64,000 bases of DNA from Mucilaginibacter sp. PAMC 26640. GTDB taxonomy: Bacteria > Bacteroidota > Bacteroidia > Sphingobacteriales > Sphingobacteriaceae. Both the position numbers and the translations under genes were made by a program. Positions 27,356-37,418 of this stretch are shown piece after piece. Location: contig CP014773.1 of the NCBI GenBank assembly GCA_001596135.1, positions 4,774,001 through 4,838,000 of the forward strand, given 5' to 3'. The notes under the pieces are model-generated. The model had not been told where the DNA came from. It did not search any database and saw only the letters and a list, made by a program, of their open reading frames with translations. Every line of letters starts with the position of its first letter. Positions within the stretch are counted from its first letter, which is position 1.

Positions 27356-27654
27356 GACAATAATATTTAGTTTTCAGTACAGCAATAAAAGAAATTATTT
27401 AATCATTTGTTTTGGATGTGAACTTAGTTAAAATTAAAATTCTCAATTGCGTTAATGTTCGTAAACCAGTCAGCAAGTTTTTAAGGTTTACTAACTGGAA
27501 AATTAAAGGAATTCTAATCTACCTCTTTACAGCGCTGCTTATATTTGCCGCGGTAACTACGTAGCATTCTCCCCTCTGCCAACTATTAAAATGAACACTT
27601 TTTAAAGCATTGTTAACCAGCGGAGGTGATGAAGATTGCACTGGTTAAAGAAGG

Positions 27655-28026
27655 TCATTCTTTAATTCTGATGCCTTTAGCTGCAAACATTCCCATCAGG
27701 CTGCCCTTTACATGCTGGTCATCCACAGGATCCAACTTTAGGTTGACATCATAGTTTTGAATATTGAATTCAGAGGTAATAGACTTATCTTTTTCCTCTA
27801 TTTTAGAGATAACCGATAATTCTTTGCCGGTAGAATCCTGAACACTTCCAACAAGTTTCCCTTCCTTACGCGAAAAAACAAAGTTCATTTTGGCATCACC
27901 TTGTGGTGTTCCCATTACCGTTATAGTCCATTTTCCAACATAGTAGTCATTGTTAGTTTGCGCGCTAACGTCCAAACCCAGGAACACACCTAAGGCGACT
28001 GTTAATATTAAGGAAATCTTCTTCAT
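27655..28026 (-). CDS. Small secreted hypothetical protein
   Basis: The protein has 123 residues with a signal peptide (ISLILTVALGVFLGLDVSA, cleavage before QTN). The mature region YVGKWTITVMGTPQGDAKMNF and KLVGSVQD suggests a small lipocalin-like beta-barrel of the kind common in Bacteroidota exported proteins. It is divergent from the Nudix regulator gene, and the shared intergenic region holds a palindrome at 28117-28137. It is therefore a plausible target of that regulator. The function is unknown. Confidence 0.6.
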   Translation of the reverse strand: MKKISLILTVALGVFLGLDVSAQTNNDYYVGKWTITVMGTPQGDAKMNFVFSRKEGKLVGSVQDSTGKELSVISKIEEKDKSITSEFNIQNYDVNLKLDPVDDQHVKGSLMGMFAAKGIRIKE

Positions 28027-28116
28027 GTTATTCTGGTTTTAATTTAAGGTGATATAATTCATTCTGTACATTCAACGCAATAAAGATATTCCAGCGTAGC
28101 GGCATTTCCAAATCCT

Positions 28117-28137
28117 AATAGGTACATTTTACCTATT
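28117..28137. promoter_or_regulatory. 21-bp palindromic operator between divergent genes
   Basis: AATAGGTA and TACCTATT are perfect 8-bp arms around CATTT. The palindrome lies 37 bp before the Nudix-regulator ATG and 90 bp before the divergent secreted-protein gene. A TAATTTTG at 28152-28159 fits the Bacteroidota -7 consensus TAnnTTTG, so the operator would overlap the -33 region of the regulator's own promoter. Confidence 0.6.
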
Positions 28138-28174
28138 GAATCAAAATTTGTTAATTTTGTTCATACTCAATTAA

Positions 28175-28948
28175 ATGGAAGAAAACGGGAAAGACTCATT
28201 TATCGCGGAAGAAAAAGAATATCTTCGAAATGTAGTAGTTGATAACGTGATTTTTGGCTACCATGATAAAGAATTGAAGGTGCTCCTTCAAAGACCGTTT
28301 GCAACTGGTAAGTGGACCATCACTGGTGGATATATTAAAAAGACAGAAACCATAGACCAGGCCGCTGCCAGAGTTGCCTTATCGAGAACGGGGCTAAAAG
28401 ATCTGTACCTGCAACAATTCAAATCTTTTGGAGACCCTGAAAAAAGGCGTGACGCAGATTTTAACCCAAAGCAGCTGAGCCAATTATTTGGCGTAGCATT
28501 AGCAGATGATTACTGGATCTTTGATTATTTCGTTTCCATCGGCTTTTACACCCTTACCGAATTTGCCGAGGTGACCGTTCTGAAGGGCGAGTATGAATCA
28601 GAATGTGAATGGTGGCTGGTGAAAGATTTGCCGTTAATGATGTTTGATCATCAGTTCTTGATAGATGAAGCCCTGCGGGCGTTGCGCATTCACATTGCCC
28701 ACTACCCCATCGGTTATGAATTATTACCGGGAAAGTTTACACTACCCGAAATCCAAAGCCTTTACGAAACCATTTTGGGTAAAACATTGGATAACCGCAA
28801 CTTCGCAAAAAAAATGATGGTTGCGGGAATCCTGGTGAAATTAAATGAAACCAAACCTATAGGCGCACACAGATCACCTTTTCTTTATAGTTTCGACAAG
28901 GACAAGTACAATGAAGCCTTGAAAGACGGTTTGATGGGCGGATTTTAG
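28175..28948 (+). CDS. Nudix-like transcriptional regulator (NrtR/AraR type), catalytically degenerate
   Basis: The 257-residue protein has an N-terminal Nudix fold (about 20-150) and a C-terminal winged helix (about 170-250, including LPEIQSLYETILGKTLDNRNF). In the Nudix box the consensus acidic cluster REUxEExGU is replaced by ARVALSRTGL, so hydrolysis should be lost. This is expected for sensor members such as Bacteroides AraR and the NrtR group, which bind a sugar or ADP-ribose-type ligand and release DNA. The palindrome just upstream is the likely operator. The ligand is unknown. Confidence 0.85.
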   Translation: MEENGKDSFIAEEKEYLRNVVVDNVIFGYHDKELKVLLQRPFATGKWTITGGYIKKTETIDQAAARVALSRTGLKDLYLQQFKSFGDPEKRRDADFNPKQLSQLFGVALADDYWIFDYFVSIGFYTLTEFAEVTVLKGEYESECEWWLVKDLPLMMFDHQFLIDEALRALRIHIAHYPIGYELLPGKFTLPEIQSLYETILGKTLDNRNFAKKMMVAGILVKLNETKPIGAHRSPFLYSFDKDKYNEALKDGLMGGF

Positions 28949-29073
28949 GCTTCAGTTTTTCTAATGCAACCCTTGTTCAGGTTAGCATATAAATAAATTA
29001 ACAAATTAAGGCTGCTTGCTAAACTAAACAAGCTAAAAGAAGTTAAGCTATTTGTATTTAAAACATTTTTAAT

Positions 29074-29919
29074 ATGGCGTCGGGTTTTTTTGCGATTTTA
29101 GATGATATAGGTGCGTTGATGGACGATGTTGCACTTACCGCCAAAGTAGCTACGCGTAAAACTGCTGGCATACTGGGTGATGATTTAGCTGTAAACGCAG
29201 AAAAAGCGACCGGGTACGTTGCCTCAAGAGAGATCCCGGTACTGTGGTCAATCACAAAAGGATCATTGCTTAATAAAATAATTATCGTCCCCATTGCGCT
29301 GCTCCTAAACGCGTTTTTTCCGGTAGCTATAAAATTCATTTTGGTGTTAGGTGGTTTTTACCTGGCCTATGAAGGCGTTGAAAAAATTGTTGAATATTTT
29401 TTCCCGCATCCTAAAGGAGCAACAGAAGAAAAGAATGCTGCAGACGAAAAGACCAAGGTTAAATCGGCCATAACAACAGATTTTATCTTATCGGTGGAAA
29501 TAGTGATCATAGCACTGGGAACTGTTTTAGACAAGAGTTTACCGATACAGATCATAACCGTTTCCGTTGTTGCTATTTTAGCAACCGTTGGTGTTTATGG
29601 AATCGTAGCGCTTATTGTGAGAATGGACGATGCTGGTTATAAGCTTATGGAAAAATTCAACAATAATGGCTTCATATCTACCCTGGGTAAATGGTTGGTT
29701 AAACTACTGCCAGTTATTATTAAGATACTCGGAGTTGTTGGCACAATTGCTTTAATCCTGGTTTCAGGTGGTATTTTTGTCCACAATATCGCTTATCTTC
29801 ATGATCTGTTGCCTAAATTCCCTTCAATCGTAAAAGAATTTAGCCTTGGATTGCTAGCCGGATTAATTGCTGTAGCAATCGTGACTGGTGGAAAAAAGGT
29901 AATTTCTCTTCTCAAATAA
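29074..29919 (+). CDS. DUF808-family inner membrane protein
   Basis: The protein has 281 residues. It opens ASGFFAILDDIGALMDDVA and continues ATRKTAGILGDDLAVNAE, the strongly conserved DUF808 (YedI-like) start. Four to six membrane helices follow, separated by a charged loop (PHPKGATEEKNAADEKTKVKS). Length matches the family. No biochemical role is established. It is monocistronic. The 312 bp downstream (29920-30231) are AT-rich and contain nothing I can identify besides the presumed promoter of the next gene. Confidence 0.85.
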   Translation: MASGFFAILDDIGALMDDVALTAKVATRKTAGILGDDLAVNAEKATGYVASREIPVLWSITKGSLLNKIIIVPIALLLNAFFPVAIKFILVLGGFYLAYEGVEKIVEYFFPHPKGATEEKNAADEKTKVKSAITTDFILSVEIVIIALGTVLDKSLPIQIITVSVVAILATVGVYGIVALIVRMDDAGYKLMEKFNNNGFISTLGKWLVKLLPVIIKILGVVGTIALILVSGGIFVHNIAYLHDLLPKFPSIVKEFSLGLLAGLIAVAIVTGGKKVISLLK

Positions 29920-30231
29920 GGTTGATTTAAGAGCTTGAATTCATTAGCAATTAAAATTCATCCGAAATATTGCAAATACGATAATAATAAATTATTGATT
30001 TCTCCCATTTCCTTGTTTCCTGCTCCTGCCGGTAGGGCTTCTATTAATGTTAGCGGCCAGTTTGCCAATATCGGGTCAATTGTCTAATCATCTATTTCGA
30101 TATATTCACAATTTAGGGTCATTAACGGCTAGAATTTTATAATCAAAGGATTACAAAGTAATTTTGACTTTATTTATCAGCTTAGGTATTAACAAATTAG
30201 TTGAATTACCTGGTAAAGTGCAAAATACAAA

Positions 30232-33200
30232 ATGATGATTTTTTTTAAGATTTTAGTGAGGTTTCGTGGAGAAAAGTTATTTACAATAGCGTTTTTAATG
30301 ATGCTATTGTACGATACCAGGGCGCATTCACAAATCATCAATATAAACTTTCAACCTAGCGGCACATCTACTCCAAGTGGTTACAAGGCAGATGTAGGAT
30401 TGCCATATGATGCCACACGCAAATATGGCTGGATTAATCCCTCGAGCAAACAAGCCGTTAGTTTGCAGGCTAACATGCGGCTGCGCAGTGGCACAGGAGA
30501 CGTAAAGCAATTGTCGTTAGTGCAGATGCAGGCAACAACAAATTCGCAAGTACCAGGTACCTGGGAATACGCCGTTGCAAACGGGCGGTACAGGGTACTT
30601 GTAAGTGCCGGCGATAGCGGCTTCTACGACAGTAATAACCAGATCAACGTGGAAGGGCTGCCAACAATAGCCGACTTTACTCCCACGGCACAAACCAAAT
30701 ACCGCACGTCCACAGCCATTGTGCAGGTTAACGACGGTAAACTGACCATTGATGCCACAGGAGGTGTTAACACTAAAATGAATTATCTAAGTTTTTCGCC
30801 GGAAACAACCGTCACGGATACTGAAAGCCCCAACGTAAGCGCCCGGTTTGCAGGGTCTCAAAGCTCAACCAATGTTTACAGCAACCAGGTAAAAGTTTAC
30901 GTAACCGCGAAGGATAACGGTACGGCGGGTTTGGCATCATTGCAATACTCCATCAATGGCGGTTCTTACATCAATTATAAATCGGCTTTTACAATAAATA
31001 TAGCAGGCACCTATACCCTCAAATTGAAAGCTACTGATGGAAATAATAATTCGAAAATTGTATCTTACAATTTTAAATTGACTGCACCAAAAGTACCCGG
31101 CGCCTATATGTCTTTAAAGAATATGGATCTTATACCGGCTAATGATGTGCTGGTATTTTCACTAATTCAAACCCCCTGGCGCCGTACCAGCCCAACCACC
31201 ACGCCCTATAATGCTAATCATGACAAAGTAAAGCTTCGGGTATATAATAAAGGTACGGGCAAGCTCAACATTACCAATTTAAAGTTATCCAATACCATTT
31301 CATGGAAAATTGCATCCGTAAATAGTGACACCACTGTAAGGCTTCCATTTTCGGTTAATTCGCAGGCTTACAGTGACGTAGTAGTGCAGTACACAGCCAA
31401 AGACGTGGGAACAAGAGTGAAAGTATTGAATGATACCCTTACCATATTTAGCAACGATAGTATAGCGCCGATAAAAAAGGTAAATCTGCATGGCATTTGG
31501 CAAATAGCAGGCGAAAGCACAAATGAGCCTTTTGCACAACAAATTATCAGCGCCTTTGGATATACTACAAACACTGGATACGGGCATGATGATGGCAATA
31601 ATAACGGAACTGCCAGAGTATCCAGCTCCAGCGAGGTTATCGCATCCTACTTTGTTCAGGCTGATAAAAGCAAGCCCGTTACTGTTCATCAACTGGCTGC
31701 TTACCATAGTTGCTGTTCGGCTGTAGAATCCGTTAAGTATTTTCCAAAAGGCTCATCATCAACCACAACGTTATTTACGCATAACAATCTGGACGGGCAA
31801 TCCGTGATACCGCGGCTGGCCAATTCCAGCTCTCCTGCCCAGGGAACCTTTAATTTATCGGGGTCGTTTGGATTCAAGATCGGCTCGTCATCTTCTGATC
31901 GGACACAAAACTTTAATGGTCTTATCGGTATCCGGTTTTTAAAAGTCATGGATGCGGAAGGTAACATTGTGCCAAACGCATATATTCTGGACTGTGATTA
32001 TTTAGGGACGCCAAACACCAACTATGATTACCAGGACAACGTTTACTATATAGACAATATCCAACCAGAGTCCGGCTCTCTTCACTATTCTGACTTGATA
32101 TGTACTACTTCATCTGACGTTAGTTTTGCGAACACTTTAACAGGGAACACCAGCAATGTTACCCTCAATCTAAAAAATGCAGGACAAAAATACAGCGACG
32201 GCACAAGTGATTCGGACATAAAACTTATCCGCGCCGAAATAGTCGGACCCAACGCTTCTGAGTTTTCTGTTGGGGCTTTACAAACATCAAATCTTACTGT
32301 ACAGGCCAGTACGCCACTTACGGTGCAATTTAAACCCACTACAGTTGGTATCAAGAATGCAGCCGTACTGGTTTATTATAATAGCGCTGCTTCACCATTA
32401 CGCATCCCGCTATATGGCAACGGTAACAATAGCACAGCTACAGTGGCCATAGTTAAACGAATAAAAGGTGGAGCGGATGCGAACATTACTATTGACAACA
32501 AATTATTTGAGGCTGATAAAAGCTACAGATCCGGTCCCATCAAGCTGGATATGCAGGTAGTTAAATCAGGTATATCCGCCACAGATGATGATGTTTTGTA
32601 TCAAACCTATCTTTCAGCAGCTGCAGATCTGGCGGAAACAAAATACGCCATCCCCGTGGCTAATGGCGATTATATGGTAAGAATGCACTTTGCGGAGAAT
32701 TATTGGACAACCCCCGGCTCGAGGGTTTTCAGCATCTTTATGGAAAATAAACAAGCGCTCTCTAACTTTGATATATTCAACGAGGTGGGTTACCGGGAAG
32801 CGTTGGTGAAAGACTTTGATGTTACAGTAACTGATGGCGCATTAAGCATTCTGTTTAAACCAACTGCAAACAGGGTCGCTATTGGGGGACTAGAAATATT
32901 TAAAATTGATAGAACGAGCGCCCCGGCGGTAACTGGGGTTATGCAGACTGCGATAGACGAGGTAAAGCCGGTTTTATCACTAATCGTTTATCCCAACCCA
33001 AATCCAGGTACTTATTTCAATTTAAGCGCACATAATTTTACAAGTAACGAGAAAGCCGTTATAAACATTATTAATTCCCTTGGCAGATTGGTGCAAACGC
33101 AGAAGGCGGTCATTAATGAAGATGGATCCTTAACAATGCAGGTTACTACAGCAAAAAAGCTGGAAAGAGGAGTTTACGTCATTCAACTGGTAGCAGAATC

Positions 33201-33234
33201 GAAAACGTTATTTTCAAAATTACTTGTGGAGTAA
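30232..33234 (+). CDS. Large secreted malectin-domain protein with T9SS sorting domain
   Basis: The 1000-residue protein has an extended signal peptide (KLFTIAFLMMLLYDTRAHS, cleavage before QII). Residues about 35-190 form a carbohydrate-binding-like module (ININFQPSG, KYGWINPSSK). About 205-285 form an Ig/OmpL47-like module with KATDGNNNSKIVSYNF. Tandem beta-sandwich modules follow (choice-of-anchor type, near 290-420 and 615-725), with a malectin domain near 745-905 (MRMHFAENYW, GGLEIFK). The last 80 residues (VYPNPNPGTYF ... GVYVIQL ... KLLVE) are a type A T9SS C-terminal signal. It should be exported to the cell surface as a glycan-binding protein. No catalytic domain was recognised. Confidence 0.85.
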   Translation: MMIFFKILVRFRGEKLFTIAFLMMLLYDTRAHSQIININFQPSGTSTPSGYKADVGLPYDATRKYGWINPSSKQAVSLQANMRLRSGTGDVKQLSLVQMQATTNSQVPGTWEYAVANGRYRVLVSAGDSGFYDSNNQINVEGLPTIADFTPTAQTKYRTSTAIVQVNDGKLTIDATGGVNTKMNYLSFSPETTVTDTESPNVSARFAGSQSSTNVYSNQVKVYVTAKDNGTAGLASLQYSINGGSYINYKSAFTINIAGTYTLKLKATDGNNNSKIVSYNFKLTAPKVPGAYMSLKNMDLIPANDVLVFSLIQTPWRRTSPTTTPYNANHDKVKLRVYNKGTGKLNITNLKLSNTISWKIASVNSDTTVRLPFSVNSQAYSDVVVQYTAKDVGTRVKVLNDTLTIFSNDSIAPIKKVNLHGIWQIAGESTNEPFAQQIISAFGYTTNTGYGHDDGNNNGTARVSSSSEVIASYFVQADKSKPVTVHQLAAYHSCCSAVESVKYFPKGSSSTTTLFTHNNLDGQSVIPRLANSSSPAQGTFNLSGSFGFKIGSSSSDRTQNFNGLIGIRFLKVMDAEGNIVPNAYILDCDYLGTPNTNYDYQDNVYYIDNIQPESGSLHYSDLICTTSSDVSFANTLTGNTSNVTLNLKNAGQKYSDGTSDSDIKLIRAEIVGPNASEFSVGALQTSNLTVQASTPLTVQFKPTTVGIKNAAVLVYYNSAASPLRIPLYGNGNNSTATVAIVKRIKGGADANITIDNKLFEADKSYRSGPIKLDMQVVKSGISATDDDVLYQTYLSAAADLAETKYAIPVANGDYMVRMHFAENYWTTPGSRVFSIFMENKQALSNFDIFNEVGYREALVKDFDVTVTDGALSILFKPTANRVAIGGLEIFKIDRTSAPAVTGVMQTAIDEVKPVLSLIVYPNPNPGTYFNLSAHNFTSNEKAVINIINSLGRLVQTQKAVINEDGSLTMQVTTAKKLERGVYVIQLVAESKTLFSKLLVE

Positions 33235-33896
33235 GCGGATCGGGTTCTCCTAAACTGGAATTTAATTGCATAAATCATGGGCACTATAAAAATGCGCCGG
33301 CTATACAGGGGACATTAGTAAACTTTATGTCGCAGTGAATTGAGTAAATTAAAGTGCCACCAATATATTTTTATTAACCCCTAAAACCTACTAGTTCAAT
33401 ATACCATTCTAAGGCATAAACTGAAGTTGAACTTTAGTGCAACAGATCTCTAATTTGTTGCCCTATAGCATGTGATGGCATTAAGGTCACATTTTTACAG
33501 ATGATGATGATAAGTGCACCACAATCTTGATATCAATCTCCATAGAACATAAAATCTTCACTAAAACGATCTTCAAAAGCACTTCTACGTCTTCTTTTAT
33601 TTTAACATGTGAATGAGAAAGAATATCATGGAAACTGCTAAGGACTGCGGATTAATCCTTAAATATTAAAGCAGCTAAACGAGGGCAAAGAGCTGCTGAT
33701 TATATCCTGGAAGTAAAATACGAAACTTCAAAATTGCAAAGCCCTAAACCGGGTTTTATTCCAAAGATCTACTGGTTTTGATATAATTATTACTTAATCG
33801 ACTGAGGGATAGGATAATGATCGTTTATTTTACAAAGTTTTAATTATCATTGCGTTATATTTACACATTGCCAATTGTAAACCAAAAACCAACAAT
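33235..33896. other. 662-bp intergenic region without a supported gene
   Basis: No reading frame, tRNA-like fold or strong inverted repeat was found. Short open stretches around 33620-33720 read like weak remnants but match no family I know. The promoter of the carboxylesterase gene is expected near its 3' end, where TATATTTA at about 33856-33863 resembles a -7 element. Confidence 0.4.
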
Positions 33897-35513
33897 ATGA
33901 GAAAAAAAATTACTTTGTTAACCTTAGCAGTTATGTACCTGCTAAGAACTACGGCATTTAGCCAAAGTGAAGATGCTGTGAAGGCTGGGGAGAATATTGC
34001 AGTAACTTCTACCGCATACGGTAAAGTGAAAGGCTATATTCACAATAATATCTTTACGTTTAAAGGTATTCCTTACGCAATGTCTGAGCGATTCACCGCA
34101 CCACAAAAGCCAAAGCCCTGGACTGATGTTCGTAGTTCAATGACTTATGGCCCCGTTTGTCCAACAGATCCAACTACAAGCGTTAATGATCCATTCGAAT
34201 TTGCCTTTAATCATAATCTGGGTTATTCAAATGAGCATTGTCAAACGTTGAACATCTGGACGCAGAAATTAAATGACGGTAAGAAACGGCCTGTGATGGT
34301 ATGGCTTCACGGTGGTGGGTTTACAGCCGGGTCGTCGATTGAATTGCCATCCTACGATGGCGAAAACCTTGCTAAAAAAGGTGACGTTGTCTTAGTTTCG
34401 GTAAACCATCGATTGAATGTTTTAGGATTTCTAGATCTTTCAGCCTATGGTGAAAAGTATAAGAATTCAGGTAACGCCGGACTTGCTGATTTAGTTGCAG
34501 CTTTGCAATGGGTGAAAGAAAATATTGCCCAATTTGGAGGTGATCCTAATAACGTCACCATCTTCGGACAATCGGGAGGTGGCGGTAAAGTTACCTGCAT
34601 GATGAATACTCCAAGCGCGAAAGGCTTGTTTCGAAAAGCTATTGTTGAAAGCGGGAGTTATGTAACCTCGTTCTCAGAGAAAACGGTGTCCCAAAGAGTA
34701 GCAGCAGCGTTGCTGAATGAACTACACCTTCAGCCTTCCCAGGTAGATTCCCTTCAAAAGATATCTTACGAAACCTTAAACTTAGCTAGTAAAAAAGCAA
34801 TTGGAAAGGTTAGTGGCGATTTGAAAAAAGAAGGAAAACACGCTCCTGTTGGTTGGAATGCAGTATTGGATGGGGAAATGTTCCCTTACCAACCGGCCGA
34901 CCCAAAGGCAATGGAACTAGCTAAGACAATACCATTATTGGTAGGAACAACAAAAAATGAGTTTGCCGCCTTCGCACCTACACCGAAGGGTTTAACGATG
35001 GATGGCGTAAAAACCACGCTTCAAAAACGATATGGGGCAAATACTGATGCTTTCATAGCCGCTGTAAAGCAAGCCTATCCGAATACCACTAAACCAGCAG
35101 GGTATATCGATATAGAATTTGGCTTTCGCTCGTTAGCTATCAAGCAGGCAGATCAGAAATCGGGATTAAAAGGATCCGCACCGGTGTATATGTATCTCTT
35201 TACCTGGCAATCGCCTGTAAATGATGGTATGTACAAAGCGATGCATTGTATGGACATTGCTTTCCAGTTTGACAATATCAAACGGTGTGAGGAAATGACC
35301 GGCGGAGGTAAAGATGCTTACGCGCTTGCTTCAAAAATAAGCAGTGCCTGGATCAATTTTGCAAAGACAGGGAACCCGAATACGGCAACTTTGCCTGTGT
35401 GGCCGGCTTACACATCAACAAACGGTGCTACCATGATATTAGATGTTAAGCCAATAGTTCGCAGCCACCCGGATGCAGCTCTTTTAAAAATTGCCACTGC
35501 ACCGGCAATTTAA
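33897..35513 (+). CDS. Secreted type-B carboxylesterase
   Basis: The 538-residue esterase has a signal peptide (KITLLTLAVMYLLRTTAFS). The alpha/beta-hydrolase features of the cholinesterase/carboxylesterase B family are complete. They are FKGIPYA near the start, CQTLNIW, the oxyanion HGGGF, the nucleophile in FGQSGGG (Ser near 226), a catalytic acid in the GTTKNEFAAF region and the His in AMHCMDIAFQF. It would hydrolyse esters in the periplasm or outside; the exact substrate is unknown. A strong hairpin terminator follows. Confidence 0.92.
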   Translation: MRKKITLLTLAVMYLLRTTAFSQSEDAVKAGENIAVTSTAYGKVKGYIHNNIFTFKGIPYAMSERFTAPQKPKPWTDVRSSMTYGPVCPTDPTTSVNDPFEFAFNHNLGYSNEHCQTLNIWTQKLNDGKKRPVMVWLHGGGFTAGSSIELPSYDGENLAKKGDVVLVSVNHRLNVLGFLDLSAYGEKYKNSGNAGLADLVAALQWVKENIAQFGGDPNNVTIFGQSGGGGKVTCMMNTPSAKGLFRKAIVESGSYVTSFSEKTVSQRVAAALLNELHLQPSQVDSLQKISYETLNLASKKAIGKVSGDLKKEGKHAPVGWNAVLDGEMFPYQPADPKAMELAKTIPLLVGTTKNEFAAFAPTPKGLTMDGVKTTLQKRYGANTDAFIAAVKQAYPNTTKPAGYIDIEFGFRSLAIKQADQKSGLKGSAPVYMYLFTWQSPVNDGMYKAMHCMDIAFQFDNIKRCEEMTGGGKDAYALASKISSAWINFAKTGNPNTATLPVWPAYTSTNGATMILDVKPIVRSHPDAALLKIATAPAI

Positions 35514-35548
35514 CACAGATAATAGGATATTTTGAAATAGAATTCTTC

Positions 35549-35584
35549 AGTTAAAGTACCATGATAATTTATGGTACTTTAACT
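35549..35584 (+). terminator. Intrinsic terminator after carboxylesterase
   Basis: AGTTAAAGTACCAT and ATGGTACTTTAACT are perfect 14-bp arms around an 8-base loop, followed by TTTGAT. It lies 35 bp after the esterase stop. It is AT-rich and symmetrical, so it may also serve minus-strand transcripts from the LuxR gene. Confidence 0.8.
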
Positions 35585-35775
35585 TTTGATAATCTGGTTA
35601 AAGGCATTGGCTCAAAAAGCAAATTTTGCTTTGGAAAAACTAAACCAGTGGTTTTTAAGTGGAAGAAACTATTTCGTCAAGTTGAATGCCCGGACCGCCG
35701 AAGTATTCTGTCGCTAATTGTAATCTTGCTTATTCGAAGCCGTCACCAATTGCGAAATCGATTAAACGATTCCCG

Positions 35776-36534
35776 TTAAAACAAACCGACAGTCTCCATT
35801 ACCCTACAAGCTTCCAGCGCGTTAGTCACATTTAATTTGTAAAAAATATTCTGACGGTGTCTGTTCACTGTATTAATACTTAATGTCAAGGTTTCAGCAA
35901 TCTCTTTACTTCTTTTCCCCTGGCGGATTAATTGCATGATTTCTATTTCCCGGCATGACAATATCTCGGGGGATTTTTCTTCAGCACCGACAATGCTTCC
36001 GGTCCTCGTATTAAGAATCAGCCCGTCGGGTGCATCAAAGCCGGGATGGTCAGGTATTAAATTATATAAGCAAAGCGCTAGCCAGATACTGTCGTCGGGT
36101 GAACTGCTGATGTAAAGCAAACGATGTTGTAATAAGATAATTTTACCGTCAATGGATCGAGCTCTTAGTTTAGTGATGACTTCATAGACTGAACGATCAG
36201 CTATTGCAGTTGTATTGAGTAGCTGAAAATAGCGAAGTTCAAGCTTATACTTTTTTTGCAGATCTCCTGAATGGATCAAACCAAGTAACTCATCTTCCCA
36301 AATAGAATTGATTTCAGCCGGTCGACTTACTAAGCCGAGTGAGTCAGCAACTGCGCCATAATAGATATAACTTTTTCTTGCCTTTATATCACTTAGCACA
36401 CTTATACTGTTGTTAAAACTTGAATATAACTGAGCAATCGTCTTAGCATTATCCAGTAATAATACGTGACCCGAAGATGAATTAAAAGACTGTTTTAATA
36501 ATTTTATATCCAGCAATTTGCGAAGATGTGTCAT
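35776..36534 (-). CDS. LuxR-type transcriptional regulator with PAS-like N-terminus
   Basis: The 252-residue protein ends in a LuxR helix-turn-helix (residues about 188-250: LSCREIEIMQLIRQG, KEIAETLTLSINTVNRHRQNI). The N-terminal 180 residues look like a PAS-type sensory fold seen in many Bacteroidota LuxR proteins (LIHSGDLQKKYKLELRYFQL). There is no receiver domain or phosphoacceptor. It is divergent from the DUF1349 gene 106 bp away and may control it. The ligand is unknown. Confidence 0.85.
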   Translation of the reverse strand: MTHLRKLLDIKLLKQSFNSSSGHVLLLDNAKTIAQLYSSFNNSISVLSDIKARKSYIYYGAVADSLGLVSRPAEINSIWEDELLGLIHSGDLQKKYKLELRYFQLLNTTAIADRSVYEVITKLRARSIDGKIILLQHRLLYISSSPDDSIWLALCLYNLIPDHPGFDAPDGLILNTRTGSIVGAEEKSPEILSCREIEIMQLIRQGKRSKEIAETLTLSINTVNRHRQNIFYKLNVTNALEACRVMETVGLF

Positions 36535-36640
36535 ATAAGATCATGGTTATAAATCACCATTGAAGGTTTTTCAATTGCCTTATAACTTTACGAACATACA
36601 AAAGCGGATGGTTAACTTCGGTCGCCCTAATCATGAAATT

Positions 36641-37288
36641 ATGAAAAAATTATTTTTTACTTTACTATTGTTCTGGAGCATTAATGAAATGAAAGCACAA
36701 AGCTTGCAAAAACTAATCTGGTTTAACGAACCGGAACATTGGGAAATTAAGAACAACAGCCTGATCATGCAGGTCACGCCTAAAAGTGATTACTGGCGTA
36801 TCTCTCATTATGGATTTACTGTTGATGATGCCCCTTTTTACTATGGTAATTATGGCGGCGAATTTGAGGCAAAAGTTAAATTGACAGGAGCCTACAAAGC
36901 CCGGTTTGACCAAATGGGTTTAATGGTCCGCACAGACCACGAAAACTATATCAAAACAGGCGTTGAGTTTGTTGATGGCAAATTTAACGTTAGCACTGTA
37001 GTGACCCATATCAAAAGCGACTGGAGCGTCACCACGCTCGACAAATCACCTCCGTTTATTTGGATCAAGGTGGTACGCAGATTAGATGCCCTGGAAATCT
37101 TTTACTCCCTCGATGATAAAACTTATATCATGACCCGCAACGCGCCACTTAAAGATAACGCACCTGTGATGGTTGGACTAATGGCCGCTTGCCCGGACGG
37201 AGATGGCTTTGAAGCTAAATTTGAAAATTTTTCCGTTAAGCATCTGCCAGACCAAAGAAGATTGGAATGGCTGAAAAATCACCAGTAG
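36641..37288 (+). CDS. Secreted DUF1349 (concanavalin-like) protein
   Basis: ATG 36641 gives 215 residues with a signal peptide (MKKLFFTLLLFWSINEMKA, cleavage before QSL). The frame opens earlier at 36560 with TTG, but that start would bury the signal. The mature protein contains YWRISHYGF, FEAKVKLTGAYKARFDQMGLM and YIKTGVEFVDG, the DUF1349 beta-sandwich signature, also called regulation of enolase 1 family. Such proteins are probably glycan-binding or glycosidase-like; no catalytic evidence is present. Confidence 0.82.
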   Translation: MKKLFFTLLLFWSINEMKAQSLQKLIWFNEPEHWEIKNNSLIMQVTPKSDYWRISHYGFTVDDAPFYYGNYGGEFEAKVKLTGAYKARFDQMGLMVRTDHENYIKTGVEFVDGKFNVSTVVTHIKSDWSVTTLDKSPPFIWIKVVRRLDALEIFYSLDDKTYIMTRNAPLKDNAPVMVGLMAACPDGDGFEAKFENFSVKHLPDQRRLEWLKNHQ

Positions 37289-37367
37289 CCGCTGCTAAAA
37301 AGCTTAAATTGATTAACTCAATATAAAAGCATTTGGCTCTTGAAATTTAATTCTGAGGCATAAAAAA

Positions 37368-37397
37368 AACGCTTTCCTATATAACTAGGAAAGCGTT
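37368..37397 (-). terminator. tRNA-gene terminator left outside the integrated element
   Basis: AACGCTTTCCTA and TAGGAAAGCGTT are perfect 12-bp arms around a 6-base loop. The T-tract follows only on the minus strand (8 consecutive T). No minus-strand gene lies upstream, but the 3' end of a tRNA gene does (37403-37418), which explains its orientation. Confidence 0.75.
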
Positions 37398-37402
37398 ACT
37401 TG

Positions 37403-37418
37403 TGATCCCATCTGGACT
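37403..37418 (-). other. tRNA 3'-end remnant, probable att site of the integrative element
   Basis: Read on the minus strand, the sequence is the last part of a T-loop (AGT), a T-stem 3' strand (CCAGA), an acceptor 3' strand (TGGGATC) and discriminator A. The rest of the tRNA is missing; homology stops inside the T-loop. Tyrosine integrases commonly target this segment, and an integrase gene begins 177 bp to the right. The partner att site and complete tRNA should be at the far end of the element, beyond this window. tRNA identity cannot be told. Confidence 0.6.
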
